Assembly (NCBI GenBank): GCA_040767925.1
Contig: JAXGNN010000001.1
Span: 434,001-498,000, forward strand
Origin: Phil1 sp040767925
GTDB lineage: Bacteria > Bacillota > Clostridia > Christensenellales > CAG-138
Direction of reading: 5' to 3'
DNA length: 64,000 nt
The translations under genes and the position numbers were made by a program. This document shows positions 44,236 through 53,027 of the stretch, piece after piece (position 1 is the stretch's first letter; each line of letters opens with the position of its first letter). The notes under the pieces were generated by a model. The model was not told the DNA's origin, searched no databases, and worked only from the letters and a program-made list of their open reading frames with translations.

Positions 44236-44868
44236 TTACAGCCCGCGTATGCGCACTTCGATGACGCGCCCGATGATATCGGCGCCCTCGCGCGGCACGA
44301 TCATGGGCTCGTAGCGGTTGTTGGCGGGGATAAGCATGAGGGAATGGCCCATGGGCTTCACCTTGCGCAGCAGCACCTCGTCCTCGAGGCGCACCACCGC
44401 GATGCGGCCGTTCTCCACATCCGGCTGCAGGCGCACGAGCACGAGCGCCCCTTCCGGGATGAACTCGCCCTCCATGCAGTCCCCCTCGACCTCCATGTAG
44501 AAGTATTCCCCCGCGACCACGTCGCACGCCGGCACGGGGATATATTCCACGATGTTCTCGTCCGCGAGGATGGGAAGCCCCGCGTGGACGCGGCCCACGA
44601 GGGGAACGCCCACGGCCCCCTCCACCGGGCGGAAACTCGCGGGCAGGCTCGGGCGCTGCTTGAAAAGAGGCGTCACCATCTCGTCCCTGCCGAGCAGGTA
44701 ATCCGAAGTGACGTCGAAATAATCGCAAAGCTTCACCAAAATGTCGTTGGGCAGCGGCACGCGGCCAACCTCGTACTTGCACACGGCGGCCTTCTGCACG
44801 CCCAGGAGCGCACCAAGATCCTCCTGGCTCATGCCGCGAAGCCGCCTTAGCTCCTTGAGACGGTTCAT
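44236..44868 (-). CDS. XRE-S24 self-cleaving-type repressor with Cys nucleophile position
   Basis: A 210-residue LexA/CI-like repressor. Residues 1-60 form an XRE helix-turn-helix (MSQEDLGALLGVQKAAVCKYE). Residues 85-210 are an S24 domain. The Ala96-Gly97 bond (VHAGLP) matches the LexA cleavage site. The catalytic Lys is Lys169 (VLLRKV). The catalytic Ser position is Cys131 (VEGDCMEGE), 35 residues after the cleavage Ala, the same spacing as in LexA. DNA damage or another signal should trigger self-cleavage if Cys can act. Its promoter and the divergent one share a 17-base operator-like motif. Confidence 0.85.
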   Translation of the reverse strand: MNRLKELRRLRGMSQEDLGALLGVQKAAVCKYEVGRVPLPNDILVKLCDYFDVTSDYLLGRDEMVTPLFKQRPSLPASFRPVEGAVGVPLVGRVHAGLPILADENIVEYIPVPACDVVAGEYFYMEVEGDCMEGEFIPEGALVLVRLQPDVENGRIAVVRLEDEVLLRKVKPMGHSLMLIPANNRYEPMIVPREGADIIGRVIEVRIRGL

Positions 44869-44892
44869 GCGCGCCTCCTTGCGTTTTTTCTT

Positions 44893-44921
44893 ATTGTATC
44901 TTAAAAAGAAATCTCCCGCAA
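44893..44921 (-). promoter_or_regulatory. promoter and operator of the XRE-S24 repressor
   Basis: On the minus strand TTGCGG (44916-44921), 17-base spacer and TACAAT (44893-44898). Overlapping the -10 is GTATCTT-AAA-AAGAAAT (44896-44912), a two-mismatch copy of the palindrome in the divergent promoter. This suggests autoregulation. Confidence 0.6.
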
Positions 44922-44956
44922 GCCAAAATAATCCACCAATAGTCCCTGTTTCGGTA

Positions 44957-44985
44957 TTGACAGTATCCTATAAAGATACTATAAT
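44957..44985 (+). promoter_or_regulatory. consensus promoter with embedded palindromic operator
   Basis: TTGACA (44957-44962), 17-base spacer, TATAAT (44980-44985). The entire spacer is a palindrome, GTATCCT-ATA-AAGATAC (44963-44979). A repressor bound there would block the polymerase. The first gene downstream is the small membrane protein at 45084. Confidence 0.8.
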
Positions 44986-45083
44986 GGACTTGCAGCTAAC
45001 ATACAGGGCGTTATATCCCAATCGGAAACGAAACGCGCGGGCGCTATGTTTCCAAACAGGAAATTTCAAAAGCGGGGGCGGCT

Positions 45084-45272
45084 ATGAATTACTTTGGATT
45101 GTTCTTCACGTTTATGGTTCCGGGCATCGTAATCGGCGTTATGGCCGCGGTCGCCTTCTATCAGGAAGCGAAGGCCCAAAAGCTCCGCAGGGAGAGGCTA
45201 CGGCTCGCGGCGACGCGCAGCGTCGTCCCCCGCGACCGGCTCTATGTGCACGACCTCACCAGGGCTGCCTGA
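45084..45272 (+). CDS. small single-span membrane protein under S24 repressor control
   Basis: A 62-residue protein with one membrane span (about 5-25) and a basic Arg/Lys-rich tail. GGGGGCGG precedes the start. It is the first gene after the operator-bearing consensus promoter facing the XRE-S24 repressor. Bacilli have a small SOS-induced membrane protein that blocks division (YneA), which this could resemble in role; there is no LysM domain, so that is only inference. Confidence 0.6.
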   Translation: MNYFGLFFTFMVPGIVIGVMAAVAFYQEAKAQKLRRERLRLAATRSVVPRDRLYVHDLTRAA

Positions 45273-45350
45273 CCTTTCGTTTGCTGCGCGCTGCGGCCGC
45301 TCCCAAAACTGGCCGCCCGCGGTAAAAATAACAAACCTATATGCGCCAGA

Positions 45351-45382
45351 CCGCAGGGACGCCCGGAAGGGCGTCCCTGCGG
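45351..45382. repeat. perfect 14-bp inverted repeat without T tract
   Basis: CCGCAGGGACGCCC (45351-45364), loop GGAA, then the exact complement (45369-45382). Neither strand has a T run after the stem, so it is not a standard terminator. It sits between the small membrane protein gene and the beta-propeller promoter. Confidence 0.8.
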
Positions 45383-45448
45383 CGCGGTCATCTCATAAAT
45401 TGCGCCGCGTCCCTGCCCAAATGTTTACAAACGCATAACGCCTTCGAC

Positions 45449-45477
45449 TTGTCCACCCTAGTAAAAAAGATTATAAT
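45449..45477 (+). promoter_or_regulatory. promoter of the beta-propeller gene
   Basis: TTGTCC (45449-45454), 17-base spacer, TATAAT (45472-45477), 40 bases before the start. Confidence 0.65.
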
Positions 45478-45516
45478 GATGCGGAAAGCAAAATCGCGGA
45501 AAACGAGGCAGAAGGA

Positions 45517-47337
45517 ATGGCAAGATACCGCCGCAGACGGCGCAGGGTCACAGGCAAGTTCGTCGTCATACTGATATTGTTCATCGCGGTGCTCGCGCTG
45601 GGCATCGTAGCGCTCTCCTCCCTCGGAGGCGGCGGCGTCATCGACCCGACGGCCACGCCGAAGGGCACGAACGGCTCCGGCTTATGGGAGGACATCTTCA
45701 AAAAGCCGACGCCCTCGCCCGTCGAAACGCCCGAACCCACAGAGACGCCCGAACCGACGCCCACGCCCCTGCCGGAGTTCAATCCCTCTGCGGCCGACGG
45801 CGCGCGCCCCTCGGACTTTGGCATGGAGACGGCGATTCAAATAGACGGCCAGATCGTATCCGAATACCTTTCCAAAGCGACGATCGACTTCTCCACCGGG
45901 GACGAATATACGGCGCTCGAAGGCGTCATCACCTTCCGCGGCAACAACTTCCGCGACACGGCGAGCTTCGGCACGGTCAGCATGGTCGAAAAGACGCTCG
46001 ACGTCGAGAACGCGTGGACCGCCTCCGTCGGGAGCGTGCCGAAAGTATACGGCTCGGGCTCATGGACGGGCTGCGGCTGGACGGGCCAGCCCCTGATCGT
46101 GCGCTGGCCGGAGGAAACGAAGCAGATCATGAACCTCAAGGACTCGGCAAAGGCGAAGGCGGATCTCGTCGAGGTCATCTATGCCACGATGGACGGGCAC
46201 ATCTACTTCCTCGACCTTGAAACGGGGGAGCGCACACGCAACCCCATCAACATGGGCCGCTATCCCTTCAAGGGCGCGGGCGCGCTCGACCCGCGCGGCT
46301 ACCCGCTCATGTACCTGGGCTCCGGGGACGACAGCAAGGACGACGGCACAGGCTCGAGCCACGCCTCCATCATCAGCCTCATCGACGGCAAGGTCCTCTA
46401 CGAGTTCGGCGAGAAGGACGGCTTCTCGTTGCGCGATCTTTCGTACTTCGACAGCTCCGCCCTGGTGGACGCCGAGACGGACACGCTGATCTACCCCGGC
46501 GAATCGGGCATCCTCTACATCATCAAGCTCAACACGGATTATGATCCTCAGGCGGGGACGATTTCCGTCAATCCCGAAACCGTGAAATGGCGCTACAAGG
46601 GCAGCCGCACCAACAAGCCCGATCTCAACGGCAGCGCGGGATGGTGGCTCGGCATCGAGGACAGCGCCATCATCTGGCGCGGGCACGCGATCTTCTCCGA
46701 CAACGGCGGGCACCTGATGTGCCTCGACCTTAACACGCTCACGCTCGACTGGGTGCAGGACACGCTGGACGACACCAACTGCACGCCGGTGCTCGAGCTG
46801 GAGAACGGCCATCCCTATGTGTATACCTCCACCTCCTTCCACGGCGACTGGCGGGCGGATCAGCACGCGAAGGCTCCCATCCCCATCTGGAAAATCGACG
46901 CGCTCACGGGCGAGCGCGCGTGGACGAACAACGATTATTCCTGCCAGACGATCGAGAGCGTTTCCGGCGGCGTGCAAGGCTCGCCCGCCATCGGCAAGGG
47001 CTCGCTCTCCGACCTCATCTTCTTCCCCGTCGCGATGACGGACGGCTCGCGCGGCAAGCTCGTCGCCCTCTCGAAGGCGGACGGGCACGAGGTGTGGGCG
47101 TGCAACTTCGCGGGCTACCCGTGGTCGAGCCCCGTCGCCGTCTACGACCAGAACGGCAACGGCTATCTCATCCAGTGCAACTCGACGGGGTACATCCACC
47201 TCATCGACGGAAGGACGGGCGACATCCTCTTCGAGGCGCCGCTCGGCTCGAATATAGAGGCCTCCCCCGCCGTCTTCGGGAACACGGTGGTCGTCGGCAC
47301 GCGCGGCGGCCTCATCTACGGCATCAAAATAAAGTAA
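45517..47337 (+). CDS. membrane-anchored PQQ-like beta-propeller protein
   Basis: A 606-residue protein with an Arg-rich N terminus, one membrane span (about 13-35) and a Thr/Pro/Glu-rich stalk. A large extracellular beta propeller with repeats such as GHIYFLDLETGERT, GGHLMCLDLNTLTLDW and GYIHLIDGRTGDILFEAPL follows. The repeats resemble PQQ-dehydrogenase and BamB-type propellers; no cofactor site can be claimed. Common in Clostridia with unknown ligand. Ten bases before hflX. Confidence 0.8.
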   Translation: MARYRRRRRRVTGKFVVILILFIAVLALGIVALSSLGGGGVIDPTATPKGTNGSGLWEDIFKKPTPSPVETPEPTETPEPTPTPLPEFNPSAADGARPSDFGMETAIQIDGQIVSEYLSKATIDFSTGDEYTALEGVITFRGNNFRDTASFGTVSMVEKTLDVENAWTASVGSVPKVYGSGSWTGCGWTGQPLIVRWPEETKQIMNLKDSAKAKADLVEVIYATMDGHIYFLDLETGERTRNPINMGRYPFKGAGALDPRGYPLMYLGSGDDSKDDGTGSSHASIISLIDGKVLYEFGEKDGFSLRDLSYFDSSALVDAETDTLIYPGESGILYIIKLNTDYDPQAGTISVNPETVKWRYKGSRTNKPDLNGSAGWWLGIEDSAIIWRGHAIFSDNGGHLMCLDLNTLTLDWVQDTLDDTNCTPVLELENGHPYVYTSTSFHGDWRADQHAKAPIPIWKIDALTGERAWTNNDYSCQTIESVSGGVQGSPAIGKGSLSDLIFFPVAMTDGSRGKLVALSKADGHEVWACNFAGYPWSSPVAVYDQNGNGYLIQCNSTGYIHLIDGRTGDILFEAPLGSNIEASPAVFGNTVVVGTRGGLIYGIKIK

Positions 47338-47347
47338 CGGAGCGTCT

Positions 47348-49126
47348 ATGGCAAAAAAGGTCAACGGGAACACCGAGGGAATACGGGAATCGCTTCTCAG
47401 CCGCATCGCGGCCGTCTACGACATGCGCATGGAGAGCGGCGAGTTCGCCTCGCACGCGCTAATAGCCGAAATCTGTGCGCTCACGGGGATGCTCGGGCGC
47501 GAGGTATCGGTCTATCTCGCGCGGGACGGCTCGGTCGCGGACGTGTCGCTCGGCGACTCGATGAAGGTCGACATGCCCGACATGCGCCTCGTGCGCAACG
47601 CGGACAGGCTCTCGGGCGTACGCTGCGTGCACACCCATCCCGGCGGGGACGGGCGCCTTTCCGGCGTGGACCTCGGCACGCTTCGCAGCACGAAGCTCGA
47701 TTCGATGGCCTCCGTGGGGGTCGGCCCGGACGGAAACGCGACGAGCTTTTACGCCGCATATCTCGGGGACATGAAGGACGGGGAGCGCGAGGTGCTGATC
47801 TACGGCCCGCTTCGCCCTTATAAGCTGCCGCAAAAGCAGCTTTTGGAGGAAATCCGCCTCGCGGACGCGCGGCTTAAATCCTCCGCGAAGGAAACGCTCG
47901 CCGAAACGCCCGAGAGGGCCTTCCTCGTGGGCCTCGAGAACGACGCGGAGTACGACACGCTCGAGGAGCTTGCGGAGCTCGCCAAGACCGCGGGCGCGAA
48001 GGTCGTGGGGCGCGAGACGCAGAAGCGCCGTGCCATGGACCCCGCGACCTATGTGGGCAGCGGCAAAGTGGATTTGTTGAAGCTGCTCGCGAGCGAGACG
48101 GAGGCGGATCTTTTTGTCTTCGACGACGAATTGACCGCCACGCAGGCGCGCAACCTCGAAGCGGCGCTCGGCGTGCGCGTCATCGACCGGACGACGCTGA
48201 TTCTCGACATCTTCGCCGCGCGCGCGCAGTCGCGCGAGGGCGCGCTTCAGGTGGAGCTCGCCCAGCTCAAATACGGCCTCACCCGCCTCGCGGGGCAGGG
48301 CACGGCGCTCTCCCGCCTCGGCGGCGGCATCGGCACGCGCGGCCCGGGCGAAAAGAAGCTCGAAATCGACCGCAGGCGCATTCGGCGAAGGATCTACGAG
48401 CTCACGTGCGAGCTCGAGGAGGTCGAGCAGCAGAGGGAGCTTCGCCGCGCGCGGCGCGAGAAGGGCGCGGTGCCCCTCATCGCCCTCGTGGGCTATACGA
48501 ACGCGGGTAAATCGACGCTGCTCAACGCCGTGAGCAACGCGGGCGTGCTCGCGGAGGACAAGCTTTTCGCGACGCTCGATCCCGTGGTGCGGCAGGTGGA
48601 GATGCCGCGCGGCACGCCGGCGCTGTTCTCCGACACGGTCGGCTTCATCAACAAGCTCCCGCACGAGTTGATCGACGCGTTCCGCTCCACGCTCGAGGAG
48701 GTCGTGAACGCCGATCTCATATTGCACGTAGTCGACGTTTCCTGCCCGCATTACAGGGCGCAGATGGAGGTCGTGGAGGACGTGCTCTCCACGCTCGGCG
48801 CGGGCCAGACGCCGCGCGTCGACGTTTTCAACAAGGCGGACAAGCTCGGGGAGAAGCCCGCGGGCAAGCCCGGCGCGCTCTATGTTTCCGCGCTTTGCGG
48901 CGAAGGCGTCCCGGAGCTGCTCGCGCGCGTCGAGGAGGAGATCGGTACGGCGAAGAAGCTCGTCGAGGCGCTGATCCCCTATTCCAAATATGAGGCCATG
49001 ACGCTCCTTCGCAGCGAGGGCCGCATTCTCAGCGAGGAGCACCGGGAGGACGGCACGCTCGTGTGCGCGCTTTTGGGCGAGGCCGGCGCGAAGCGCCTGC
49101 GCCATATGCTCGGAGAAGGAAGATGA
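47348..49126 (+). CDS. hflX: HflX-type ribosome-associated GTPase with N-terminal JAMM-motif domain
   Basis: A 592-residue GTPase, longer than the usual 420 or so. Residues 180-592 are HflX: the conserved GGGIGTRGPGEKKLE, then the G domain with GYTNAGKST, DTVGF and NKAD. HflX binds and splits stalled ribosomes. The N-terminal 170 residues carry the canonical JAMM metalloprotease motif His95-Thr-His97-x7-Ser105-x2-Asp108, with Glu52 as a possible general base. No RadC/JAB call is usual for such proteins to my knowledge. It overlaps the EamA gene start by four bases. Confidence 0.9.
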   Translation: MAKKVNGNTEGIRESLLSRIAAVYDMRMESGEFASHALIAEICALTGMLGREVSVYLARDGSVADVSLGDSMKVDMPDMRLVRNADRLSGVRCVHTHPGGDGRLSGVDLGTLRSTKLDSMASVGVGPDGNATSFYAAYLGDMKDGEREVLIYGPLRPYKLPQKQLLEEIRLADARLKSSAKETLAETPERAFLVGLENDAEYDTLEELAELAKTAGAKVVGRETQKRRAMDPATYVGSGKVDLLKLLASETEADLFVFDDELTATQARNLEAALGVRVIDRTTLILDIFAARAQSREGALQVELAQLKYGLTRLAGQGTALSRLGGGIGTRGPGEKKLEIDRRRIRRRIYELTCELEEVEQQRELRRARREKGAVPLIALVGYTNAGKSTLLNAVSNAGVLAEDKLFATLDPVVRQVEMPRGTPALFSDTVGFINKLPHELIDAFRSTLEEVVNADLILHVVDVSCPHYRAQMEVVEDVLSTLGAGQTPRVDVFNKADKLGEKPAGKPGALYVSALCGEGVPELLARVEEEIGTAKKLVEALIPYSKYEAMTLLRSEGRILSEEHREDGTLVCALLGEAGAKRLRHMLGEGR

Positions 49127-50001
49127 ACAGGAATTCCAGGGGCATGCTGCTCGTGTTCCTCGCGGCGCTCTTCTGGAGCGCCAATTCCGTGCTCATCAAA
49201 AGCCTCGATCTCAGCGCGCTTCTCATCGCCGGGATGCGCGCGCTGTTCGCGGGCGTGTTTTACGCCGCGTTCATCCGCCCGAAAAAGATCGCGTGGAACT
49301 GGAAGCTGCTCCTCACGCTCTGCGTCTTCACCGTGCAGAGCGCCTGCATCGTCGTCGCCGTGAAGATGACGAGCGCGGCCATCGCCGTGGGGATGCAGTT
49401 TACGGCGCCCGTCTGGATCTATCTGTTTTCCTTCCTCAAGGGGTATCGCTTCAGCTGGCGGCGCTCGGTGCCGCTGATGGTATTGAGCGCGGGCGTCGTC
49501 ATCTCCATGTTCTCGCGCGCGGAGAACGTCACCATGGCGGGCAACCTCCTCGCGCTGAGCACAGGGTTTTGGTTCGCGCTCGTCACCATGCTCAGCAAGG
49601 ACATCGGCAAAGACAATCCCATAGGCGTCGTCAGCCTCGAGAACCTGTTCATGGCGGCGGTGATACTGCCCGTGTTCTGCCGCGGCAGCATCGGCGAGCT
49701 GCTGACCCTGAACGCCGCCTCGTGGATTCTGCTCGCGGCGCTCGGCATCGGCCAGTTCGGGCTCGGCTACGTGCTCTATACGCTCGGCCTTCGCCATACC
49801 TCGAGCGCGAACGCTTCCATGATCAGCCCCGTCGAGATGGTTTTAAGCCCTCTCTGGGTGGCGCTGTTCATCGGGGAACTGCCCGACCTCATCGGCCTTG
49901 TCGGCTTCCTCGCGATCGTCCTCGGCATCGCGCTGGAGATCTTCTACACAAAAAAATACGGCGAAGCCGCGCAGTTGCAACGCGCGGCCCCGGAAGTTTA
50001 A
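49123..50001 (+). CDS. EamA family (drug/metabolite) transporter
   Basis: A 292-residue integral membrane protein with ten hydrophobic segments in two EamA repeats. Marks are the first helix LLVFLAALFWSANSVLIK and the second repeat's YVLYTLGLRHTSSANASM followed by PVEMVLSPLW. It probably exports or imports a small metabolite; the substrate is unknown. The start is ATG 49123 overlapping the hflX stop (ATGA). Converges with the glycosyltransferase gene nine bases later. Confidence 0.85.
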   Translation: MNRNSRGMLLVFLAALFWSANSVLIKSLDLSALLIAGMRALFAGVFYAAFIRPKKIAWNWKLLLTLCVFTVQSACIVVAVKMTSAAIAVGMQFTAPVWIYLFSFLKGYRFSWRRSVPLMVLSAGVVISMFSRAENVTMAGNLLALSTGFWFALVTMLSKDIGKDNPIGVVSLENLFMAAVILPVFCRGSIGELLTLNAASWILLAALGIGQFGLGYVLYTLGLRHTSSANASMISPVEMVLSPLWVALFIGELPDLIGLVGFLAIVLGIALEIFYTKKYGEAAQLQRAAPEV

Positions 50002-50010
50002 AGCCGGTTT

Positions 50011-51228
50011 TTACTTCAGCCTGTATTCCTTAAAGATATTCGCGCGAAGGATCGCGTGCCGCTTCCTCATTTCCTCCGTGCTGCAGCTCTCGATGAGCGC
50101 CAGATAGCGCTCGCGCACCTTTTTCATGACCTCCCCCCATCCCACGGGGAGGGTCCGCCGCGCCGCCTCGCCGAGCGCGGCGATTTTTTTCGGGTCCCCC
50201 ATGTGCGCCTCGACGGCGGCGGCGAAGGATTCGGGCGTCCTGTCGCATAAAAGGCCGTTATAGCCGTCCTTTACGCCTTCCGCGGCCGCGCTGCCGCGCG
50301 CGAGCACCGAGGGCGTGCCCATGGAGGCCGCCTCGCGCACCACGAGCGAAAAGGTGTCGTATAAAGAAGGGAAAACGAACAGCGTCGCGCACTGATACAG
50401 GCCGTCGAGCAACTCCGTATCCGAGATATGGCCCGTGAAAACGACCGTTCCGTCCAGCCCCAATTCGGAAACCTTTTTCCGGATGGCGGCCTCGTCCGGC
50501 CCCTGGCCCGCGAACACCATCATGAAGCGCTTTCCGCGCTGCCGAAGGAGCGCCGCGCCCTCGAGGACGAGCAGTATGTTTTTCTTCCAGTTGAGCTGGC
50601 CGACATAGAGCAGCACGGGATAATCAAGGTCGATGTTGAAGCGCGCCGCCGCGGCGGATCTGTCCTCCTCGCGCGCGGGGCGAATTTCCGTGCCGTTCTC
50701 CATTACGACGATGTCGCCCTTGTAGCCGTAGCCGGAGAGCACGCGCGCGGACGCCTCGCTCACCGTCCAGACCTCGTCGCACCGCTCGTAGAACTCGACC
50801 ACAAAGCGCACGCCGAGGTTCGCGAGCAGCTCCGTCCGCGTGGCCTTATAAAAATCGTCATAGTATTTTGAGTGGAAAGTCCCCACGAGGGGCACGTCGT
50901 GCTTGGTGGCGAGCCTGAGCGCCTCCTGTCCCGAAAAGAAAGGCGTGTGCGCGTGGACGATGTCGAACGTCACCGCGTCGACGCGCTCGTTGTAATGCCG
51001 GTCGAGCACCGCGAGGCCCGCCTTATATTGCGGCAAGCCGGGCACGGGCATGCCGGTATATTCGATCAGGTCGAAGGGGAAACCGCCCCGGTAACCCGTG
51101 TTGGTCATGGGCGCGATCACATAGCATTCGTCGCCCATCTCGGGCAGTATACGGGAGTAATTGTATACGACCCGGCCGACCCCGTCCACGATGGGATAAA
51201 ACGTATCCGTGAACTGGCCGATCCTCAT
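50011..51228 (-). CDS. GT4 family glycosyltransferase (glycolipid synthase-like)
   Basis: A 405-residue GT-B enzyme. The N-terminal FTDTFYPIVDGVGRVV is typical of diacylglycerol or lipid glucosyltransferases. The C-terminal half has LLYVGQLNWKKNI, VFAGQGPDEA and the GT4 nucleotide-sugar site FPSLYDTFSLVVREAASMG. It probably transfers a sugar from a nucleotide donor to a membrane lipid. The substrate is inferred only. It has its own promoter (51264-51292). Confidence 0.82.
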   Translation of the reverse strand: MRIGQFTDTFYPIVDGVGRVVYNYSRILPEMGDECYVIAPMTNTGYRGGFPFDLIEYTGMPVPGLPQYKAGLAVLDRHYNERVDAVTFDIVHAHTPFFSGQEALRLATKHDVPLVGTFHSKYYDDFYKATRTELLANLGVRFVVEFYERCDEVWTVSEASARVLSGYGYKGDIVVMENGTEIRPAREEDRSAAAARFNIDLDYPVLLYVGQLNWKKNILLVLEGAALLRQRGKRFMMVFAGQGPDEAAIRKKVSELGLDGTVVFTGHISDTELLDGLYQCATLFVFPSLYDTFSLVVREAASMGTPSVLARGSAAAEGVKDGYNGLLCDRTPESFAAAVEAHMGDPKKIAALGEAARRTLPVGWGEVMKKVRERYLALIESCSTEEMRKRHAILRANIFKEYRLK

Positions 51229-51263
51229 CCGTCCTCACCCCGGTTTCTTTATTATGCAAATAA

Positions 51264-51292
51264 AGTATAGTTTACCGACCGCCGCCTCGCAA
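51264..51292 (-). promoter_or_regulatory. promoter of the GT4 gene
   Basis: On the minus strand TTGCGA (51287-51292), 17-base spacer and TATACT (51264-51269), 35 bases before the start. Confidence 0.6.
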
Positions 51293-51331
51293 GGCCGCTC
51301 GACATGATGTGACAAAAGGTTCACACAAGCG

Positions 51332-52990
51332 TCAGAATTTCTCCGGCGGTTTGTCCTCGGGCCTGGCTTTCACGGCAGGGACGCGCGAGCGCATGGAGAA
51401 ATTCGGGTTGAAATAGGGATCCCCCGCGACGACGGCGGGCCGGAGCGCGTCGTAGCAGCGCATCCGGATCTTTTCCGGCGCGTCCTCGATGCGCGGCAGC
51501 GGCGCGTGCAGCAGGACGCGCGCGTACGGCGTATATACGTTGGTGAGCCCCTTTCGCATCAGGCGCACGCAAAGTTCCACGTCCGCGCCGCAGGGCAGCG
51601 TCTCTCCCTCCCGGTCGAGGCTTTCGTCAAAACCGCCCGCACTGTGGAAGACGCTCGAGCGGACATACATGCACGCGCCCGACACGGCGGATACGCCGCG
51701 CACCGTATCCGTAAAACGAAGTCTGCGCGGGGAGTCCGCGACGTCCGCTTCCCACGCCCTTTCTCCCTGCCCCGCGTACGGGCTCTCCGCCGCGCCGCAC
51801 AGGCCGACGGTATAACCCGCGTGGACGAGCCTGCCGTTCGCGTCCGTCGCCATGCACCCCACGGCGCCCACGCCCCTGCGCGCGGCCTGCGCGCGCAGTT
51901 CGCCCAAAAGGTCGGGCGTGAAAAGCTGCGCGTCCCGCACGAGGAAGAGGAACTCCTCCGACGGGGTCGCGACGGCGGCCGCGTTGCACAGCCTGGAGTA
52001 GCCGGCGTTTTTTGAGGTGACGATCTCCGCCGCGCCGTTTTTTTCGAGGATTTCGTAATATTTCAGCGTGCGCTCGGAGGTGCTCCCCGCGTCCGCGATG
52101 ATGATGATGGGCTCGTAGAACGCGCAGGTCTCCTCGATGCTCTCGAGCAGTCGCCGCAATTCGTCCGTGCCGTCCCGGTTGGGGATGATGATCGCGGTCT
52201 TCTCCTTGCCCTTGGGCTTTGCCATCACGTGGAAGCTGCCCCGCCACAGCCCGCTCGAGACGATGCAGTCCTGCGCGGTGCGCTTGAGATAAGATTCGAC
52301 GGCGGCGCAGCCCTCGGAGCCGGACGGATGGCCGGGCGGCTCCCCGCGCGTACAGAGCACGCGCGCGATATGCTCCGCGCTCCCGACCCGGGCAAGGCAG
52401 CGCAGCGCGAAGGCGTAGCTCTCGCCGGGCCAGGGCGCCTCCCGCATGCCGGGCGAGGCGCAAACGTCGTAGAGCGCCTTGGATACGACAAGCGGCGCGC
52501 CGAACAGGTCGTAGGAAAGCGCAGTAATTTCCGAAAAAACCGGCTTGAGGATGGGCCGCGCGCGCCTGCCGTCCACGAGACAGTCCTCGTCGGCATAGAG
52601 GAGCTTCGCTCCGGGCTTCGCCTCGATGCGGCGCGCGAAATGATAGAGCGCGTCCGGCGAAAGCGTATCCCCCGCCGCAAGCGTAAGCACGAAATCTCCC
52701 TTCGCGCGGACGGGGTCCTCGGCGATCTCATAGTGCCGATAGGTCTGCGCCTCGAGGGAGGCGATGCTCCTCGCCGCCTCGCGTCCCGGGCCGTCCGATA
52801 TGGAGAGGACGAAGCGGATGGGATCTGCGGGCGCGTATTCCCTCTGGCGCGACAACTCCGCCTCGTCGGGCCCTGTGAGCGCGAGAAAGGCGGAGTAGTT
52901 TTCGTCCCCGTCCGGCGCGCTCCCCCGCGCTCCCGTTTGAAAGAGCGCGGTGATGGCGTCGAACAGCTTAACTTTGGCTCCCTTACCCAT
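51332..52990 (-). CDS. GT2 family glycosyltransferase
   Basis: A 552-residue cytosolic protein with two parts. The first (about 50-250) is a degenerate GT-A-like segment (LLYADEDCLVDG). The second (about 265-520) is a typical GT2 domain: AIIIPNRDG, IIIIADAGST, NAGYSRLCN and a late GADVELCVRLM. It resembles rhamnan/O-antigen-type tandem GT2 proteins. The start is uncertain: ATG 52990 avoids overlap, while ATG 53065 would overlap the cyclophilin gene by 38 bases with a ribosome binding site that abuts it. Confidence 0.75.
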   Translation of the reverse strand: MGKGAKVKLFDAITALFQTGARGSAPDGDENYSAFLALTGPDEAELSRQREYAPADPIRFVLSISDGPGREAARSIASLEAQTYRHYEIAEDPVRAKGDFVLTLAAGDTLSPDALYHFARRIEAKPGAKLLYADEDCLVDGRRARPILKPVFSEITALSYDLFGAPLVVSKALYDVCASPGMREAPWPGESYAFALRCLARVGSAEHIARVLCTRGEPPGHPSGSEGCAAVESYLKRTAQDCIVSSGLWRGSFHVMAKPKGKEKTAIIIPNRDGTDELRRLLESIEETCAFYEPIIIIADAGSTSERTLKYYEILEKNGAAEIVTSKNAGYSRLCNAAAVATPSEEFLFLVRDAQLFTPDLLGELRAQAARRGVGAVGCMATDANGRLVHAGYTVGLCGAAESPYAGQGERAWEADVADSPRRLRFTDTVRGVSAVSGACMYVRSSVFHSAGGFDESLDREGETLPCGADVELCVRLMRKGLTNVYTPYARVLLHAPLPRIEDAPEKIRMRCYDALRPAVVAGDPYFNPNFSMRSRVPAVKARPEDKPPEKF

Positions 52991-53027
52991 ACGGCTAGTA
53001 TGGCGCGGAGCGGTTTTGACGATTCCC

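Noticed and set aside
51306..51324. CRP-like site TGTGA...TCACA
   Set aside because: The spacer is eight bases instead of six, and it lies downstream of the GT4 promoter region without a clear target.
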